DNA of 64,000 bases from Sediminispirochaeta smaragdinae DSM 11293 (GCF_000143985.1 NC_014364.1:4030001-4094000); one strand, 5' to 3'. Shown: positions 28,287-36,397, counted from the first letter of the stretch. A program made the numbers and translations. The notes: generated by a model from the sequence alone, not told the origin.

Positions 28287-28306
28287 GCTGCTCCTTGTGG
28301 TATGAT
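28277..28306 (+). promoter_or_regulatory. Possible promoter of pyrH
   Basis: TTTCCG (28277-28282), 18-nt spacer, TATGAT (28301-28306). Its -35 region overlaps that of the divergent TPR operon promoter. The leader is about 22 nt with SD GGAGG. Confidence 0.35.
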
Positions 28307-28334
28307 AGGAGCAACGCAAAGGGATGGAGGAAGC

Positions 28335-29033
28335 ATGGCTGATGTAAAGGTGCTCTCGGTCGGTGGGTCGATTCTGGCCCCATCGGAACCGGATGTCCTG
28401 TTTATACGGAATTTTCTGGCGGTATTGCAGGAATATCTTGAAGAACAAGAAGAACGGCGACTGATTTTGGTAAGTGGAGGAGGTGCCCCGGCGAGGGTCT
28501 ATCAGCAGGCCTATCGACAGATTCTCCAGCCGAAGATCGGCAGCAGCGATGATCAGGATATGATCGGCATCGCCGCAACCCGGCTCAACGCACAGCTGCT
28601 TCGGGGTGTACTGGGGGATCTCTGTAAAGACGAGGTGGTCACCGATCCTTCCGCAGACTTTCCCTTTACCGGGAGGGTGCTTGTGGCGGCCGGCTGGAAA
28701 CCGGGCTTTTCAACGGATAACGATGCGGTGGTTCTTGCAAAGCGTTTTGCGGCCGACACCGTTGTAAACCTTTCGAATATCGCGAAAATCTACTCTGCCG
28801 ACCCCAAACTCGATCCTTCGGCTCGCCCCCTCGACAGAATCAGCTGGGCTGATTTTCGGAAGATGGTGGGCGACGAGTGGACTCCCGGTAAGAATCTTCC
28901 CTTTGATCCCGTCGCCGCAAAGCTCGGTGAGGCAATCGGTCTAAGGGTCATCACCGCCGAGGGAAGAAACATTGAGAATCTGAAGCACATCCTGGCAGGA
29001 GAGCCCTTCGAAGGCAGCATCATCGAGCCGTAA
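28335..29033 (+). CDS. pyrH: Archaeal-type UMP kinase (amino-acid kinase fold)
   Basis: 232 residues from ATG 28335 (GGAGG 4 nt upstream). Amino-acid-kinase motifs: VLSVGGSILAP at the N-terminus, VSGGGAPARVY, the nucleotide segment STDNDAVVLAKRFAADTVVNLSN and KIYSADPK. The short length and the SVGGS/GGGAPAR pattern fit the archaeal-type uridylate kinase subgroup rather than the hexameric bacterial PyrH with its GTP site. It phosphorylates UMP to UDP. Monocistronic, divergent from the large TPR operon. Confidence 0.85.
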   Translation: MADVKVLSVGGSILAPSEPDVLFIRNFLAVLQEYLEEQEERRLILVSGGGAPARVYQQAYRQILQPKIGSSDDQDMIGIAATRLNAQLLRGVLGDLCKDEVVTDPSADFPFTGRVLVAAGWKPGFSTDNDAVVLAKRFAADTVVNLSNIAKIYSADPKLDPSARPLDRISWADFRKMVGDEWTPGKNLPFDPVAAKLGEAIGLRVITAEGRNIENLKHILAGEPFEGSIIEP

Positions 29034-29041
29034 CAGAGGCT

Positions 29042-29962
29042 TCAGCAGTGCCAGACGGGTCGGGAAAAGGCCGAAGGAAAGGGATTATCTCTCGTAAAAT
29101 CGGGAATCCAGGGGCGTTCGTCCCCTGATTCCTGGATAAACCCCTCTTCGATACCAAGCTCGTCGAGGAAGTCCACAAGCTCATCGTACTGTGCTTCGTC
29201 GATCACCGGGCCGTCATCCCCCCCGTCGATATCCACAAACTGCACCATAAGCGAGAGCAGGGTCTTATCGGCAAGATGCTCCGCATACCAGCGAAGAAGC
29301 TCCTTGCTCTCCTCTATAAGGCCCGGCATCACGAGATGACGAACAATCACCCCCCGTACCAAACGGCCATGTTTATACTCGAGGGGATGGGAGCGGCTCA
29401 TGCGTTCGACGGCAGCCCTTGCGACGGCCGGATAGTCGGGGGCCCGGAAAAGGCGGCGGGCACGCTCGGAAGAGAGGGTTTTCAGATCGGGAAGATGGAT
29501 ATCGATAAGCGGCTCGATAAGGTCGAGCGTCGAAAGGCTCTCATATCCCGATCCGTTCCAGACCACAGGAATCTTTACAGAAGCCATCTCCAGGGCCGTG
29601 ACCACCGAAGGGGCGCAATGAGCGGCGGTAACGAGATCTATTGTCTCGGCCCCCTCCTTTTCAAGACGGGAAAAAAGTCCGGCAAGCTCCTCTACGGTAA
29701 GTTCTCCGCCATAGCCTCCGCTACTTATTTGCCTGTTCTGACAAAAATTACAGCCGAGCGAACAACCGGTAAAAAAGAGCGCACCGCTACCCTTCTCTCC
29801 GGCGATGGGAGGCTCTTCCCCGCGGTGCAGGACGGCACAGGCCGCCCGAACGACCACGCCCTCTCCGCAGATCCCGCGAACAAGGGAGCTCCGATCAACG
29901 CCGCAGTTGCGGGGACAGAGGTGGCAGTTACGATAATAAGCGGAAAGCTCTTCATCTTTCAT
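29042..29962 (-). CDS. Radical SAM protein, PflA-like activating-enzyme family
   Basis: 306 residues. Radical SAM cluster Cys67/71/74 in GCSLGCNFCQN. A second Cys set at the N-terminus (CHLCPRNC, Cys13/16/20, plus Cys32) is typical of the COG1313 group related to pyruvate-formate-lyase activating enzyme. The C-terminal half keeps the IHLPDLKTL and MPGLIEESKELLRWY motifs of that group. Probably activates or modifies a protein target, but no glycyl-radical enzyme is encoded here. Convergent with pyrH, 8 nt apart. Confidence 0.85.
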   Translation of the reverse strand: MKDEELSAYYRNCHLCPRNCGVDRSSLVRGICGEGVVVRAACAVLHRGEEPPIAGEKGSGALFFTGCSLGCNFCQNRQISSGGYGGELTVEELAGLFSRLEKEGAETIDLVTAAHCAPSVVTALEMASVKIPVVWNGSGYESLSTLDLIEPLIDIHLPDLKTLSSERARRLFRAPDYPAVARAAVERMSRSHPLEYKHGRLVRGVIVRHLVMPGLIEESKELLRWYAEHLADKTLLSLMVQFVDIDGGDDGPVIDEAQYDELVDFLDELGIEEGFIQESGDERPWIPDFTRDNPFPSAFSRPVWHC

Positions 29963-30042
29963 CGACTCCTACCATATCGAAAAAGCAGATTTCGGAACAG
30001 AGCGGCTCCCGGCAGAAAGAAGAGACAGAAAGGGAAAGAAGC

Positions 30043-30071
30043 TTGACCGAAGAGAAGAGGGCGCCTACACT
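30043..30071 (+). promoter_or_regulatory. Promoter of the PII-like/EIIA/antiporter operon
   Basis: TTGACC (30043-30048), 17-nt spacer, TACACT (30066-30071), about 44 nt of leader to the TTG start at 30122. Confidence 0.5.
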
Positions 30072-30121
30072 GATGCAAGAAGAACCAAGTCGAAAAGCCA
30101 AAGTGAGGGAGAGCCCTGTCG

Positions 30122-30490
30122 TTGAAATTGCTGGTTGTGGTATTGAACAAGGAAGAGTTACTCGACGAGGTACTCTCGGCCTATGTTGAAGCGGGTATCG
30201 ACGGCGCTACTATTCTCGATTCGGAGGGTATGGGAAGATTTCTCACCTACGAAGTGCCTTTGTTTGCCGACTTCAAGAGCTTTATGAAAGGAAACAAACC
30301 CTATAATAAAACCATCTTTTCCGTGGTCCGGAAAGAAGCGGCAATCGGACGCCTGCGAAAACTTCTCGATTCGGTGGTGGGGGGGCTTTCGGAGCCGGGG
30401 ACCGGTATCATGTTTACCCTTCCCGTCGACTTTGCAGCGGGTTTGGTTGGAATGGAGGAAACGGGTGAAAACCATTGCGACGATGCTTGA
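30122..30490 (+). CDS. PII-like regulatory protein
   Basis: 122 residues; TTG start with GAGGGAG about 12 nt upstream. The core matches a PII-type ferredoxin-like fold (KLLVVVLNKEELLDEVLSAY, GATILDSEGMGRFL, SVVRKEAAIGRLRKLLDSVVG) but the uridylylation-type T-loop is absent, as in PII-like proteins linked to transporters. Likely a small trimeric sensor that binds a nucleotide or metabolite. It overlaps the EIIA gene and heads the operon of five antiporter subunits, so control of ion transport is a reasonable guess. Confidence 0.75.
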   Translation: MKLLVVVLNKEELLDEVLSAYVEAGIDGATILDSEGMGRFLTYEVPLFADFKSFMKGNKPYNKTIFSVVRKEAAIGRLRKLLDSVVGGLSEPGTGIMFTLPVDFAAGLVGMEETGENHCDDA

Positions 30491-30926
30491 GGAAGGTGTC
30501 ATCGATCTTTCCCTGAAAGCAAGCCGAAAAAAACAGGCTATCAAAGAACTTGCCGCTCTTCTCGCCGGAACGGGAAAGGTTTCCGACTGTGAAAAGATTG
30601 CAAAAGCGGTGCTCGCACGGGAAAAGGTGGCATCCACCGGTATCGGCCATGGAATTGCAATTCCCCATAAGCTAAGCCCATCGGTACAAGAGACGGTGAT
30701 GGTCTTCGGACGAAGCAAAGAGGGAATTGCATTTGATGCAATCGATCGAAAACCGGCCCACTTGCTTTTTTTCATCGTCGGTCCTGAAAACTCGAGTGCA
30801 GATCATCTGAAACTCTTAAGCAGGCTCAGCAGGCTTTTGACCCAGGAATCCTTCCGCGATCAATTGATGGAGGCCCGATCGCCCGAGGAGGTCGTGGCTC
30901 TTTTCAGAAACAACGAGGAATCATGA
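30465..30926 (+). CDS. PTS EIIA-2/EIIANtr-like protein
   Basis: 153 residues from GTG 30465 (GGAGG about 7 nt upstream), overlapping the PII-like gene by 26 nt. EIIA type-2 fold with phospho-acceptor His68 in GHGIAIPHK. No EIIB or EIIC follows, so it is regulatory rather than sugar-transporting, like EIIANtr (PtsN), which in E. coli controls potassium transport. Its stop overlaps the mrpE start (ATGA). Inferred role: regulator of the cation antiporter encoded next. Confidence 0.85.
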   Translation: MKTIATMLEEGVIDLSLKASRKKQAIKELAALLAGTGKVSDCEKIAKAVLAREKVASTGIGHGIAIPHKLSPSVQETVMVFGRSKEGIAFDAIDRKPAHLLFFIVGPENSSADHLKLLSRLSRLLTQESFRDQLMEARSPEEVVALFRNNEES

Positions 30927-31435
30927 ACCTTTACCGTAAATGGTCCTTTGTCAGGATGCTCCTCACCAGCTTATATCTTTTTCCCGCCTGGCTCCTTTTT
31001 ACCTGGTCGATGGAACCAGCAAACCTTATTATGGGCGCTCTTTTCTCTCTCCTTATCGCGAGCCTTACCTATCCCCTTTTTATCGATCAGAGCGAGGCAG
31101 GGAGAAGGAGCCTTTTACCAAAGGTACCTCTATTGCTAATCTACCTTCTTCTGGTGGCCTGGAAAATGTATATCTCAAGTTTTCAGGTTGTCTGGAAGAT
31201 CATTCGGGGACGCTATAACCCAAGGATCGTCCACTTCCGTACCCGCCTTTCTTCGGATACAGCCCGTACCGTGCTGGCGAACTCCATCACCATGACCCCC
31301 GGAACCATCACCGTCGATATGAACGACGATCACCTAATCGTCCACTGGCTTGATGCTCCGACAACCCATTCCCGTTATGCCGGAGAACTTATCAAGGGAA
31401 ATATGGAAAGGCTCCTGCGCCGTATCTGGATATGA
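30923..31435 (+). CDS. mrpE: Mrp/Mbh antiporter subunit E (MbhA)
   Basis: 170 residues. N-terminal membrane segments (YLFPAWLLFTWSMEPANLIMGALFSLLIASLTYP) and the conserved MrpE core (LVAWKMYISSFQVVWKII, NSITMTPGTITVDM, LIVHWLDA). A small subunit of the multisubunit Na+/H+ antiporter module in the cytoplasmic membrane. Begins the run E-F-G-MbhD-B with overlapping or closely spaced genes. Confidence 0.93.
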   Translation: MNLYRKWSFVRMLLTSLYLFPAWLLFTWSMEPANLIMGALFSLLIASLTYPLFIDQSEAGRRSLLPKVPLLLIYLLLVAWKMYISSFQVVWKIIRGRYNPRIVHFRTRLSSDTARTVLANSITMTPGTITVDMNDDHLIVHWLDAPTTHSRYAGELIKGNMERLLRRIWI

Positions 31436-31444
31436 GGTGTTTCT

Positions 31445-31738
31445 ATGGATATTTTTGCTTCCGCCCCTCCTGTTTCGCTGCTTCTTGATCTCATGCTCGC
31501 CTTCCTGCTCGGCTCTGCTTTGATCAGCATGATAAGAGTCGTGATAGGTCCAAGTGCCGCAGACAGGATGATAGGTCTCAACCTGGTCAGCGGCCAGATT
31601 CTTGCCCTCCTGGTTCTTCTTGCCGTCAGAGGGGGGCATGGAATCTACCTCGACGTAGCCTTGGTCTACGACATCTTCGGCTTTGTCGGACTCCTGGCGA
31701 TTACCCACTACCTGCAGAGAAAAGGAGAAGGAGAGTGA
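31445..31738 (+). CDS. mrpF: Mrp/Mbh antiporter subunit F (MbhB)
   Basis: 97 residues, three membrane helices. Conserved RVVIGPSAADRMIGLNLVSGQ and VALVYDIFGFVGLLAITHYL. SD GAGGTG 5 nt before the ATG. Its stop overlaps the GTG of mrpG. Confidence 0.94.
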   Translation: MDIFASAPPVSLLLDLMLAFLLGSALISMIRVVIGPSAADRMIGLNLVSGQILALLVLLAVRGGHGIYLDVALVYDIFGFVGLLAITHYLQRKGEGE

Positions 31739-32040
31739 GCTGGATAACAGCGTTCTTTTTTCTTCTGGGCGCCCTCTTTGCCCTTATGGGGAATCTCGGG
31801 ACCCTCCTTTTTCCCGATGTCTATACGAGGCTCCAGGCCGCTTCTACCTGCAGCACCACCACGGTCTTTTCGATCATGGTAGGCTCCCTTTTCATAACAG
31901 GCTTTTCACTGATGGGCGGGAAGATTCTGGTTATCACCCTCTTTTTCATGGTATCAAGCCCCGTATCCGGCCATATCATTGCCCGCTATGCATGGCGTAG
32001 CGGACAGGTTCCTTGGAGGCGGCCGACATGGAAGCGATAG
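31735..32040 (+). CDS. mrpG: Mrp/Mbh antiporter subunit G (MbhC)
   Basis: 101 residues; GTG start with GGAGAAGGAG upstream. Three membrane helices; conserved GNLGTLLFPDVYTRLQAAS and the segment ISSPVSGHIIARYAW-like (VSSPVSGHIIARYA). The end overlaps the MbhD-like gene by 13 nt. Confidence 0.93.
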   Translation: MSWITAFFFLLGALFALMGNLGTLLFPDVYTRLQAASTCSTTTVFSIMVGSLFITGFSLMGGKILVITLFFMVSSPVSGHIIARYAWRSGQVPWRRPTWKR

Positions 32041-32288
32041 CAATAAGTGTCACCCTCGGGATGCTGGTGATCGTATCTATTACAGCCCTGCTGGCAAAGC
32101 GCCTTTTGGTTTCGGTGATTTTGATGTCGGTATTCAGCCTCCTTTCCGCCCTGCTTTTTTACCTTTGCGATGCACCCGACGTGGCAATAACCGAGGCAGC
32201 CGTCGGAGCAGGAGTCTCTACCTTCATCTATGTATGGGCGATTCATAAAACCAGCCACATCGATGATGACGGAAAGGAAGAATCGTGA
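32028..32288 (+). CDS. mbhD: MbhD-like antiporter subunit (DUF4040)
   Basis: 86 residues from ATG 32028 (GGAGG 8 nt upstream); a TTG at 32013 is less likely. Conserved core LLSALLFYLCDAPDVAITEAAVGAGVS is the MbhD signature. In most Mrp systems this segment is the C-terminal part of the large MrpA subunit; here it is a separate protein, as in archaeal Mbh modules. Overlaps mrpB by 4 nt. Confidence 0.88.
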   Translation: MEAIAISVTLGMLVIVSITALLAKRLLVSVILMSVFSLLSALLFYLCDAPDVAITEAAVGAGVSTFIYVWAIHKTSHIDDDGKEES

Positions 32289-32710
32289 GCAGCGGATTCA
32301 AGACCGACATTCTCGACACCGTCGGCAGAAAACTGGGCCCCTACGTTCTTCTCTTCGGTTGCTACATGATAAGTTATGGCCATGTAAGCCCAGGCGGTGG
32401 TTTTCAGGGAGGCGTGGTTTTGGCCTCGGGGGGGATGCTGATACTTCTTGGCTGTCGTGAGGACCGGATCGAGGGGGTGTTCCCTTTTCCGGTCTTAGGC
32501 CTTGCCGAGGCCTTCGGTTTTCTTATCTTCCTTGGCATAGGGATCTCAGGTATCCTTTTCGCTGGCTTCTTTTTAGCCTCACCCTTCGATTCCGCAGCCG
32601 AAAGCAAGAGTGTAATTCCCTGGTTTATCTATATGCTGAATATGGTGATAGGCATGAAAGTCGGAGCGGGAGTCGGTCTTATATGCATCGCCCTCCTTCA
32701 AAAAAGTTGA
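32285..32710 (+). CDS. mrpB: Mrp/Mbh antiporter subunit B (MbhF)
   Basis: 141 residues, GTG start overlapping the previous stop. MnhB core: YVLLFGCYMISYGHVSPGGGFQGGVVLASG, then WFIYMLNMVIGMKVGAGVGL. Four membrane helices. Last subunit of this locus; the partner subunits MbhE, C and D are 12 kb away. Confidence 0.93.
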   Translation: MSSGFKTDILDTVGRKLGPYVLLFGCYMISYGHVSPGGGFQGGVVLASGGMLILLGCREDRIEGVFPFPVLGLAEAFGFLIFLGIGISGILFAGFFLASPFDSAAESKSVIPWFIYMLNMVIGMKVGAGVGLICIALLQKS

Positions 32711-32723
32711 GACGAAATTGAAC

Positions 32724-32753
32724 TTGATAAAGATTACTGATGTGTGGTATGTT
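32724..32753 (+). promoter_or_regulatory. Possible promoter of tRNA-Leu
   Basis: TTGATA (32724-32729), 18-nt spacer, TATGTT (32748-32753), 11 nt before the first base of the tRNA. Confidence 0.4.
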
Positions 32754-32764
32754 TTCGAAAGCTT

Positions 32765-32848
32765 GCCGGCGTGGCGAAATTGGTAGACGCAGCAGACTCA
32801 AAATCTGCCGCCTTCACGGGTGTATCGGTTCGAGTCCGATCGCCGGCA
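32765..32848 (+). tRNA. tRNA-Leu (CAA)
   Basis: 84 nt. Acceptor stem GCCGGCG pairs with CGCCGGC (32841-32847) followed by discriminator A. The anticodon stem GCAGA/TCTGC encloses loop CTCAAAA, giving anticodon CAA (32799-32801), which reads UUG. D-loop TTGGTAGACGC, a long class II variable arm and GGTTCGAGTCC T-arm are visible. The 3' CCA is not encoded. Confidence 0.96.
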
Positions 32849-32930
32849 CTATACATCCCTTCCAGCTTGCCTATTTTCCCTGAAAAACCACTCTCAGAGC
32901 GTGAAATTTTTTTCGTACGATAAGCCTTGA

Positions 32931-32960
32931 TTGACGGTTGAATTCTACTGCCCCTATAAT
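32931..32960 (+). promoter_or_regulatory. Promoter of sensor kinase at 32997
   Basis: TTGACG (32931-32936), 18-nt spacer, perfect TATAAT (32955-32960). Expected start of transcription near 32967, about 30 nt before the ATG. This rules out translation from the in-frame TTG at 32931. Confidence 0.65.
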
Positions 32961-32996
32961 AGTGGCAGTATCGCAACCAGGGGTTGTATAAATTTA

Positions 32997-34445
32997 ATGA
33001 TGATCTGCAAAAGTTCTCTTTATGATTCGGCCGACTACACCAATGATATTCTGCTTGTCGAAGACGATAAGCAGGATGTACCAATCCAAGACTCCGGCCT
33101 CATTGGCGCTGGCTATCACATACGCCGAACCGCTTCCTGCCGCGAAGCACTTCGTATCGTAACCAGTCGTGATCGGGATTATTTGGTTCTGATGGCCACC
33201 GAACTCTCCAACGGCCAGGACCCCATCGAAACAACGCGGCAAATGCTTTCGGCCCGGCACGTTCCCGTCATTTTTCTGTCGAAGTATTCGGATGGCAACA
33301 CCCTGCAAAGGATTTCATCCGTCTCGCCCCGCTACGGCTTTGTATTGCGACAAAGTGAACCTTCGCTGTTACTGGCATCGGTTGATATCGCTTTCGAGCT
33401 TTATAGATCACGGACAACAGGGCAGGAGGAGACGTCACGGAAACGCTTTGCTTCCAACACAAGTCCTTCACATTTGTTTATCGAGAATGCAGTCGACGGA
33501 ATCATCATTATAGATGAGGAGGGAACCATTGTAGAGTGGAACCGGGCCCAGGAAGAGATCACTGGTCTTTCCGCTTCGAAGACGCTGGGTATGCACGTTT
33601 GGGATATCGAGCTGCTTCCCGAAACATCCACAGCAGCGATGCACCACTATGTTCAAAGGGGAAAGATTCCACAAGAGGCTTCCCTATCGGTGACGGATAT
33701 CATCCGTGCGGACAAGGCATCCAGAATTGTCGAAGTGGCAACCTTCGGATTTGCAACCGATTGCGGTCATGCCGCCGCCAGCATCACCAGAGATCTAACG
33801 GACCGTCTTGGTACTGATGCAAGGACACAAGGTTTATTGAAGGAGAAAGAGCTTCTCCTGAAAGAAGTACATCACAGGGTGAAAAACGACCTCGCCTTTG
33901 TCGGATCCATGCTGATGCTGCAACTCGGCATGGAAGAAAATGAAGAAGTAAGGCAATCCCTCACAAATGCACAAAAACGGATTGCCGTGGTCATGCAGGT
34001 ATATGAAGATCTCTATCGAAACGACAGCACAAAGCATGTGGACAGTCGATCGGTGGTGAAAAAAATTATCAGCGAAGCACATACGATAGCTCCGGGATGC
34101 TCCCCTCTCTTTTGCCTTGACATCGAATCGATAAAGCTTCCTCCCCGAACGGGAATAGCCTTTGGTACAATTCTAAATGAGTTACTGACCAACAGCATCA
34201 AATATCGAAGATCATTAACGGAAGGACCCAAAATCAGCATTACCCTCACTGCCGATAGGCCAAATTACATGAAACTGAAGGTAAGCGACGACGGAGTGGG
34301 TTTTCCCGATTCGGTCCTTGCCGGAAATTTCTCAGGCTTCGGCTTAACGGTTATCGATACACTGGTCAGGCAGTACGACGGCACCCTTGTTATGGAAAAC
34401 AGAAAAGGGGGCTTCGTTTCAATCGAGATGCGCATTTGCATGTAG
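32997..34445 (+). CDS. HisKA_2 sensor histidine kinase with pseudo-receiver and PAS domains
   Basis: 482 residues from ATG 32997 (a second ATG follows at once). About 15-135: receiver-like domain with the acidic pocket LLVEDD but Ala67 where the phospho-Asp should be (LVLMATEL). About 155-275: PAS domain (ENAVDGIIIIDEEGTIVEWNRA). About 285-350: HisKA_2 dimerisation domain with EVHHRVKNDL (His292/293). HATPase with N box NELLTNSIKY, G1 DDGVGF and G2 GFGLTVI. No membrane segment, so cytoplasmic. No response regulator adjacent. Confidence 0.88.
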   Translation: MMICKSSLYDSADYTNDILLVEDDKQDVPIQDSGLIGAGYHIRRTASCREALRIVTSRDRDYLVLMATELSNGQDPIETTRQMLSARHVPVIFLSKYSDGNTLQRISSVSPRYGFVLRQSEPSLLLASVDIAFELYRSRTTGQEETSRKRFASNTSPSHLFIENAVDGIIIIDEEGTIVEWNRAQEEITGLSASKTLGMHVWDIELLPETSTAAMHHYVQRGKIPQEASLSVTDIIRADKASRIVEVATFGFATDCGHAAASITRDLTDRLGTDARTQGLLKEKELLLKEVHHRVKNDLAFVGSMLMLQLGMEENEEVRQSLTNAQKRIAVVMQVYEDLYRNDSTKHVDSRSVVKKIISEAHTIAPGCSPLFCLDIESIKLPPRTGIAFGTILNELLTNSIKYRRSLTEGPKISITLTADRPNYMKLKVSDDGVGFPDSVLAGNFSGFGLTVIDTLVRQYDGTLVMENRKGGFVSIEMRICM

Positions 34446-34448
34446 CAT

Positions 34449-34478
34449 AAAAAGCCCCCTGCCGCCAGGCGGCAGGGG
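34449..34478 (-). terminator. Terminator of amtB-glnK
   Basis: CCCCTGCCGCC (34456-34466) and GGCGGCAGGGG (34468-34478) form an 11-bp perfect inverted repeat; on the minus strand it is followed by TTTTT (34453-34449). No T-run exists on the plus side. Confidence 0.85.
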
Positions 34479-34518
34479 TACACCCACACAGAAGGGAATA
34501 CTTTTTGTAATACAGCAA

Positions 34519-34860
34519 TCAGCCGATTGCTTCACTTCCTGTTTCCCCGCTCCGGATTCGAATGGTTTGCTCTATGGGAAGAACAAAAATCTTGCCGTCG
34601 CCGATCTCACCACTCCGGGCACCAGCGATGATCCCCTCTATTGTGGCATCAACAAAGGAGTCGTTGACGGCAATCGCGATCCGAACCTTTTTCAAAAGAT
34701 TCACCTCAATATCTACACCACGGTAGGATTCATGGTAGCCTTTCTGTTGCCCACATCCAAGGGCATTTGTAATTGAGAGCTTGTAGATCTCTCTGCTGTA
34801 CAATTCCTGCTTCACTGCATTCAGACTCTCCGGCTGAATGTATGCAATCACTAGTTTCAT
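34519..34860 (-). CDS. glnK: PII signal-transduction protein GlnK
   Basis: 113 residues. PII fold with T-loop GQQKGYHESYRGVDIEVNLLKKV and B-loop AGARSGEIGDGKIFVLPIEQ. The uridylylated Tyr51 of enteric PII (YRGAEY) is Ile here (YRGVDI), while Tyr46 is kept. So control by GlnD-type uridylylation at the usual site is not possible; ATP/ADP/2-oxoglutarate sensing could remain. It follows amtB by 13 nt and likely blocks the AmtB channel when nitrogen is plentiful. Confidence 0.94.
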   Translation of the reverse strand: MKLVIAYIQPESLNAVKQELYSREIYKLSITNALGCGQQKGYHESYRGVDIEVNLLKKVRIAIAVNDSFVDATIEGIIAGARSGEIGDGKIFVLPIEQTIRIRSGETGSEAIG

Positions 34861-34873
34861 CGCATACCCCCTT

Positions 34874-36217
34874 CTACTGGTTGGAAAAGATCTGGAATCC
34901 GTAATACGACTCCATTCCGTGCTCTTCGATGTCCAATCCGGATAGCTCCGCCTTTTCGCTTACCCGAAGGCCCATGGTAGCCTTGAGAGTACGGAAGAGC
35001 AGGAGAGCAAGAACAAACACCCAGACAAAGACCGAGAGGGCACCTAAGAGCTGAACTCCCAGCTGATGCAGCCCTCCGCCGTAAAAGAGACCGGTGACAT
35101 CACCGGCGCCGGTTCCGAAAAGGCCCACGGCCAAGGTTCCCCAAACACCGCAGACGCCATGAACAGAAATCGCACCAACGGGATCATCTATCTTGAGGAC
35201 CTTGTCGATAAACTCTACAGAGCCGACAACCAGCATTCCCGCGATGGCCCCTATGATAAGGGCACCTATCGGAGAAACAACGAAACAACCGGCAGTAATT
35301 CCGACAAGACCTGCAAGAGCACCGTTGAGGGACATACTGGGATCGGGCTTACCGAAGGCAATCCAGCTGGTACCCATTGCGAAAATCGCTCCGGTAGAAG
35401 CCGCCAAGGTAGTGGTAACGGCGATAAAGGCGATACTGGGGTCGGTACCGCTGAGGGTACTTCCGGCATTAAAACCGTACCATCCAAACCAGAGGATAAA
35501 AACTCCAAGGGCGGCCAGTGGCATATTGTGGCCTGGAATGGCCTTCACACCGACCACTTTCCCATTGGAACGGATATATTTTCCCGTCCTCGGGCCAAGA
35601 ACGATGGCACCGGCAAGAGCAGCCCATCCACCGACGGAATGAACAGCCGTAGAACCGGCAAAATCATGGAAGCCCATGCTGGCAAGCCAGCCCCCGTTCC
35701 ATATCCAGTGACCGGAAATGGGGTAGATCAGGCCCGAAATTACCACACTGTAGACAAGGTAGGATGCGAACTTCGTCCGTTCTGCCATTGCCCCGCTGAC
35801 GATGGTCGCGGCTGTTGCGGCAAAAACAACCTGAAACATCCAACTGGCAAAGTCGGAAAGCTCAAAACCAACAAGGAAAAACTGATCGGTTCCGACGAAA
35901 CCGCCGGCGGATGTCCCGTACATAAGGCCCCAGCCGATCGCAAAATAGATCACGGCACCGGCGGCAAAATCCATAAGGTTTTTCATCAGAATATTCCCCG
36001 CATTTTTAGCACGGGTCAGACCGGTTTCGACCATCGCAAAACCCGCCTGCATAAAAAAAACCAATGCCGCAGCGATCACCAGCCAGAGTGAATCGAGGGC
36101 ATCATATGCACCTTGTACGGACGGACCATCCCCCTCCGCAAAAAGTGCAACAGCACCGGACAGAAGTAAAAGTGTGGAAATTAGTGCAACCTTCCGGCTT
36201 TTTCTCCAGAGATGCAT
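34874..36217 (-). CDS. amtB: Ammonium transporter AmtB
   Basis: 447 residues. Signal-like first helix (about 10-28, FAEGDG), then 11 membrane helices. The twin pore histidines are in STAVHSVGGWAAL and AISVHGVCGVWGTL; FMQAGFAMVETGLTRAKN and FGWYGFNAGS are family hallmarks. Conducts NH4+/NH3 across the cytoplasmic membrane. SD AGGAGG 5 nt before ATG. Operon amtB-glnK with a sigma-54-like promoter 36-51 nt upstream of the start codon. Confidence 0.96.
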   Translation of the reverse strand: MHLWRKSRKVALISTLLLLSGAVALFAEGDGPSVQGAYDALDSLWLVIAAALVFFMQAGFAMVETGLTRAKNAGNILMKNLMDFAAGAVIYFAIGWGLMYGTSAGGFVGTDQFFLVGFELSDFASWMFQVVFAATAATIVSGAMAERTKFASYLVYSVVISGLIYPISGHWIWNGGWLASMGFHDFAGSTAVHSVGGWAALAGAIVLGPRTGKYIRSNGKVVGVKAIPGHNMPLAALGVFILWFGWYGFNAGSTLSGTDPSIAFIAVTTTLAASTGAIFAMGTSWIAFGKPDPSMSLNGALAGLVGITAGCFVVSPIGALIIGAIAGMLVVGSVEFIDKVLKIDDPVGAISVHGVCGVWGTLAVGLFGTGAGDVTGLFYGGGLHQLGVQLLGALSVFVWVFVLALLLFRTLKATMGLRVSEKAELSGLDIEEHGMESYYGFQIFSNQ

Positions 36218-36252
36218 ACACTCCTCCTAAAAAATGTTTCTATCCAACACAC

Positions 36253-36268
36253 TGCAGGAATTATGCCA
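36253..36268 (-). promoter_or_regulatory. Sigma-54-type promoter of amtB-glnK
   Basis: On the minus strand TGGCAT-N5-CTGCA: GG and GC are separated by exactly 10 nt, matching the -24/-12 consensus in nine of eleven defined positions. Expected transcription start near 36243, about 25 nt before the start codon. Confidence 0.65.
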
Positions 36269-36397
36269 TCTCTGAGCAATATGGCAAAAAAAAGATAAGT
36301 TTTTGTTAATTCCTGTAATTCGATAGAGTTAGAGAAGCCATTCAGGAATGAAAAAATGTACTAAAGGTTACACAGTGGTATAATTCGTGTATATCAA

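Noticed and set aside
32889-32925. Possible terminator after tRNA-Leu (imperfect CACTCT/AGCGTG stem before a T-run)
   Set aside because: The stem has a mismatch and few pairs; too weak to annotate.
35066-36091. 341-codon plus-strand open frame inside amtB
   Set aside because: Low-complexity Gly/Thr/Asn composition, antisense to AmtB membrane helices.
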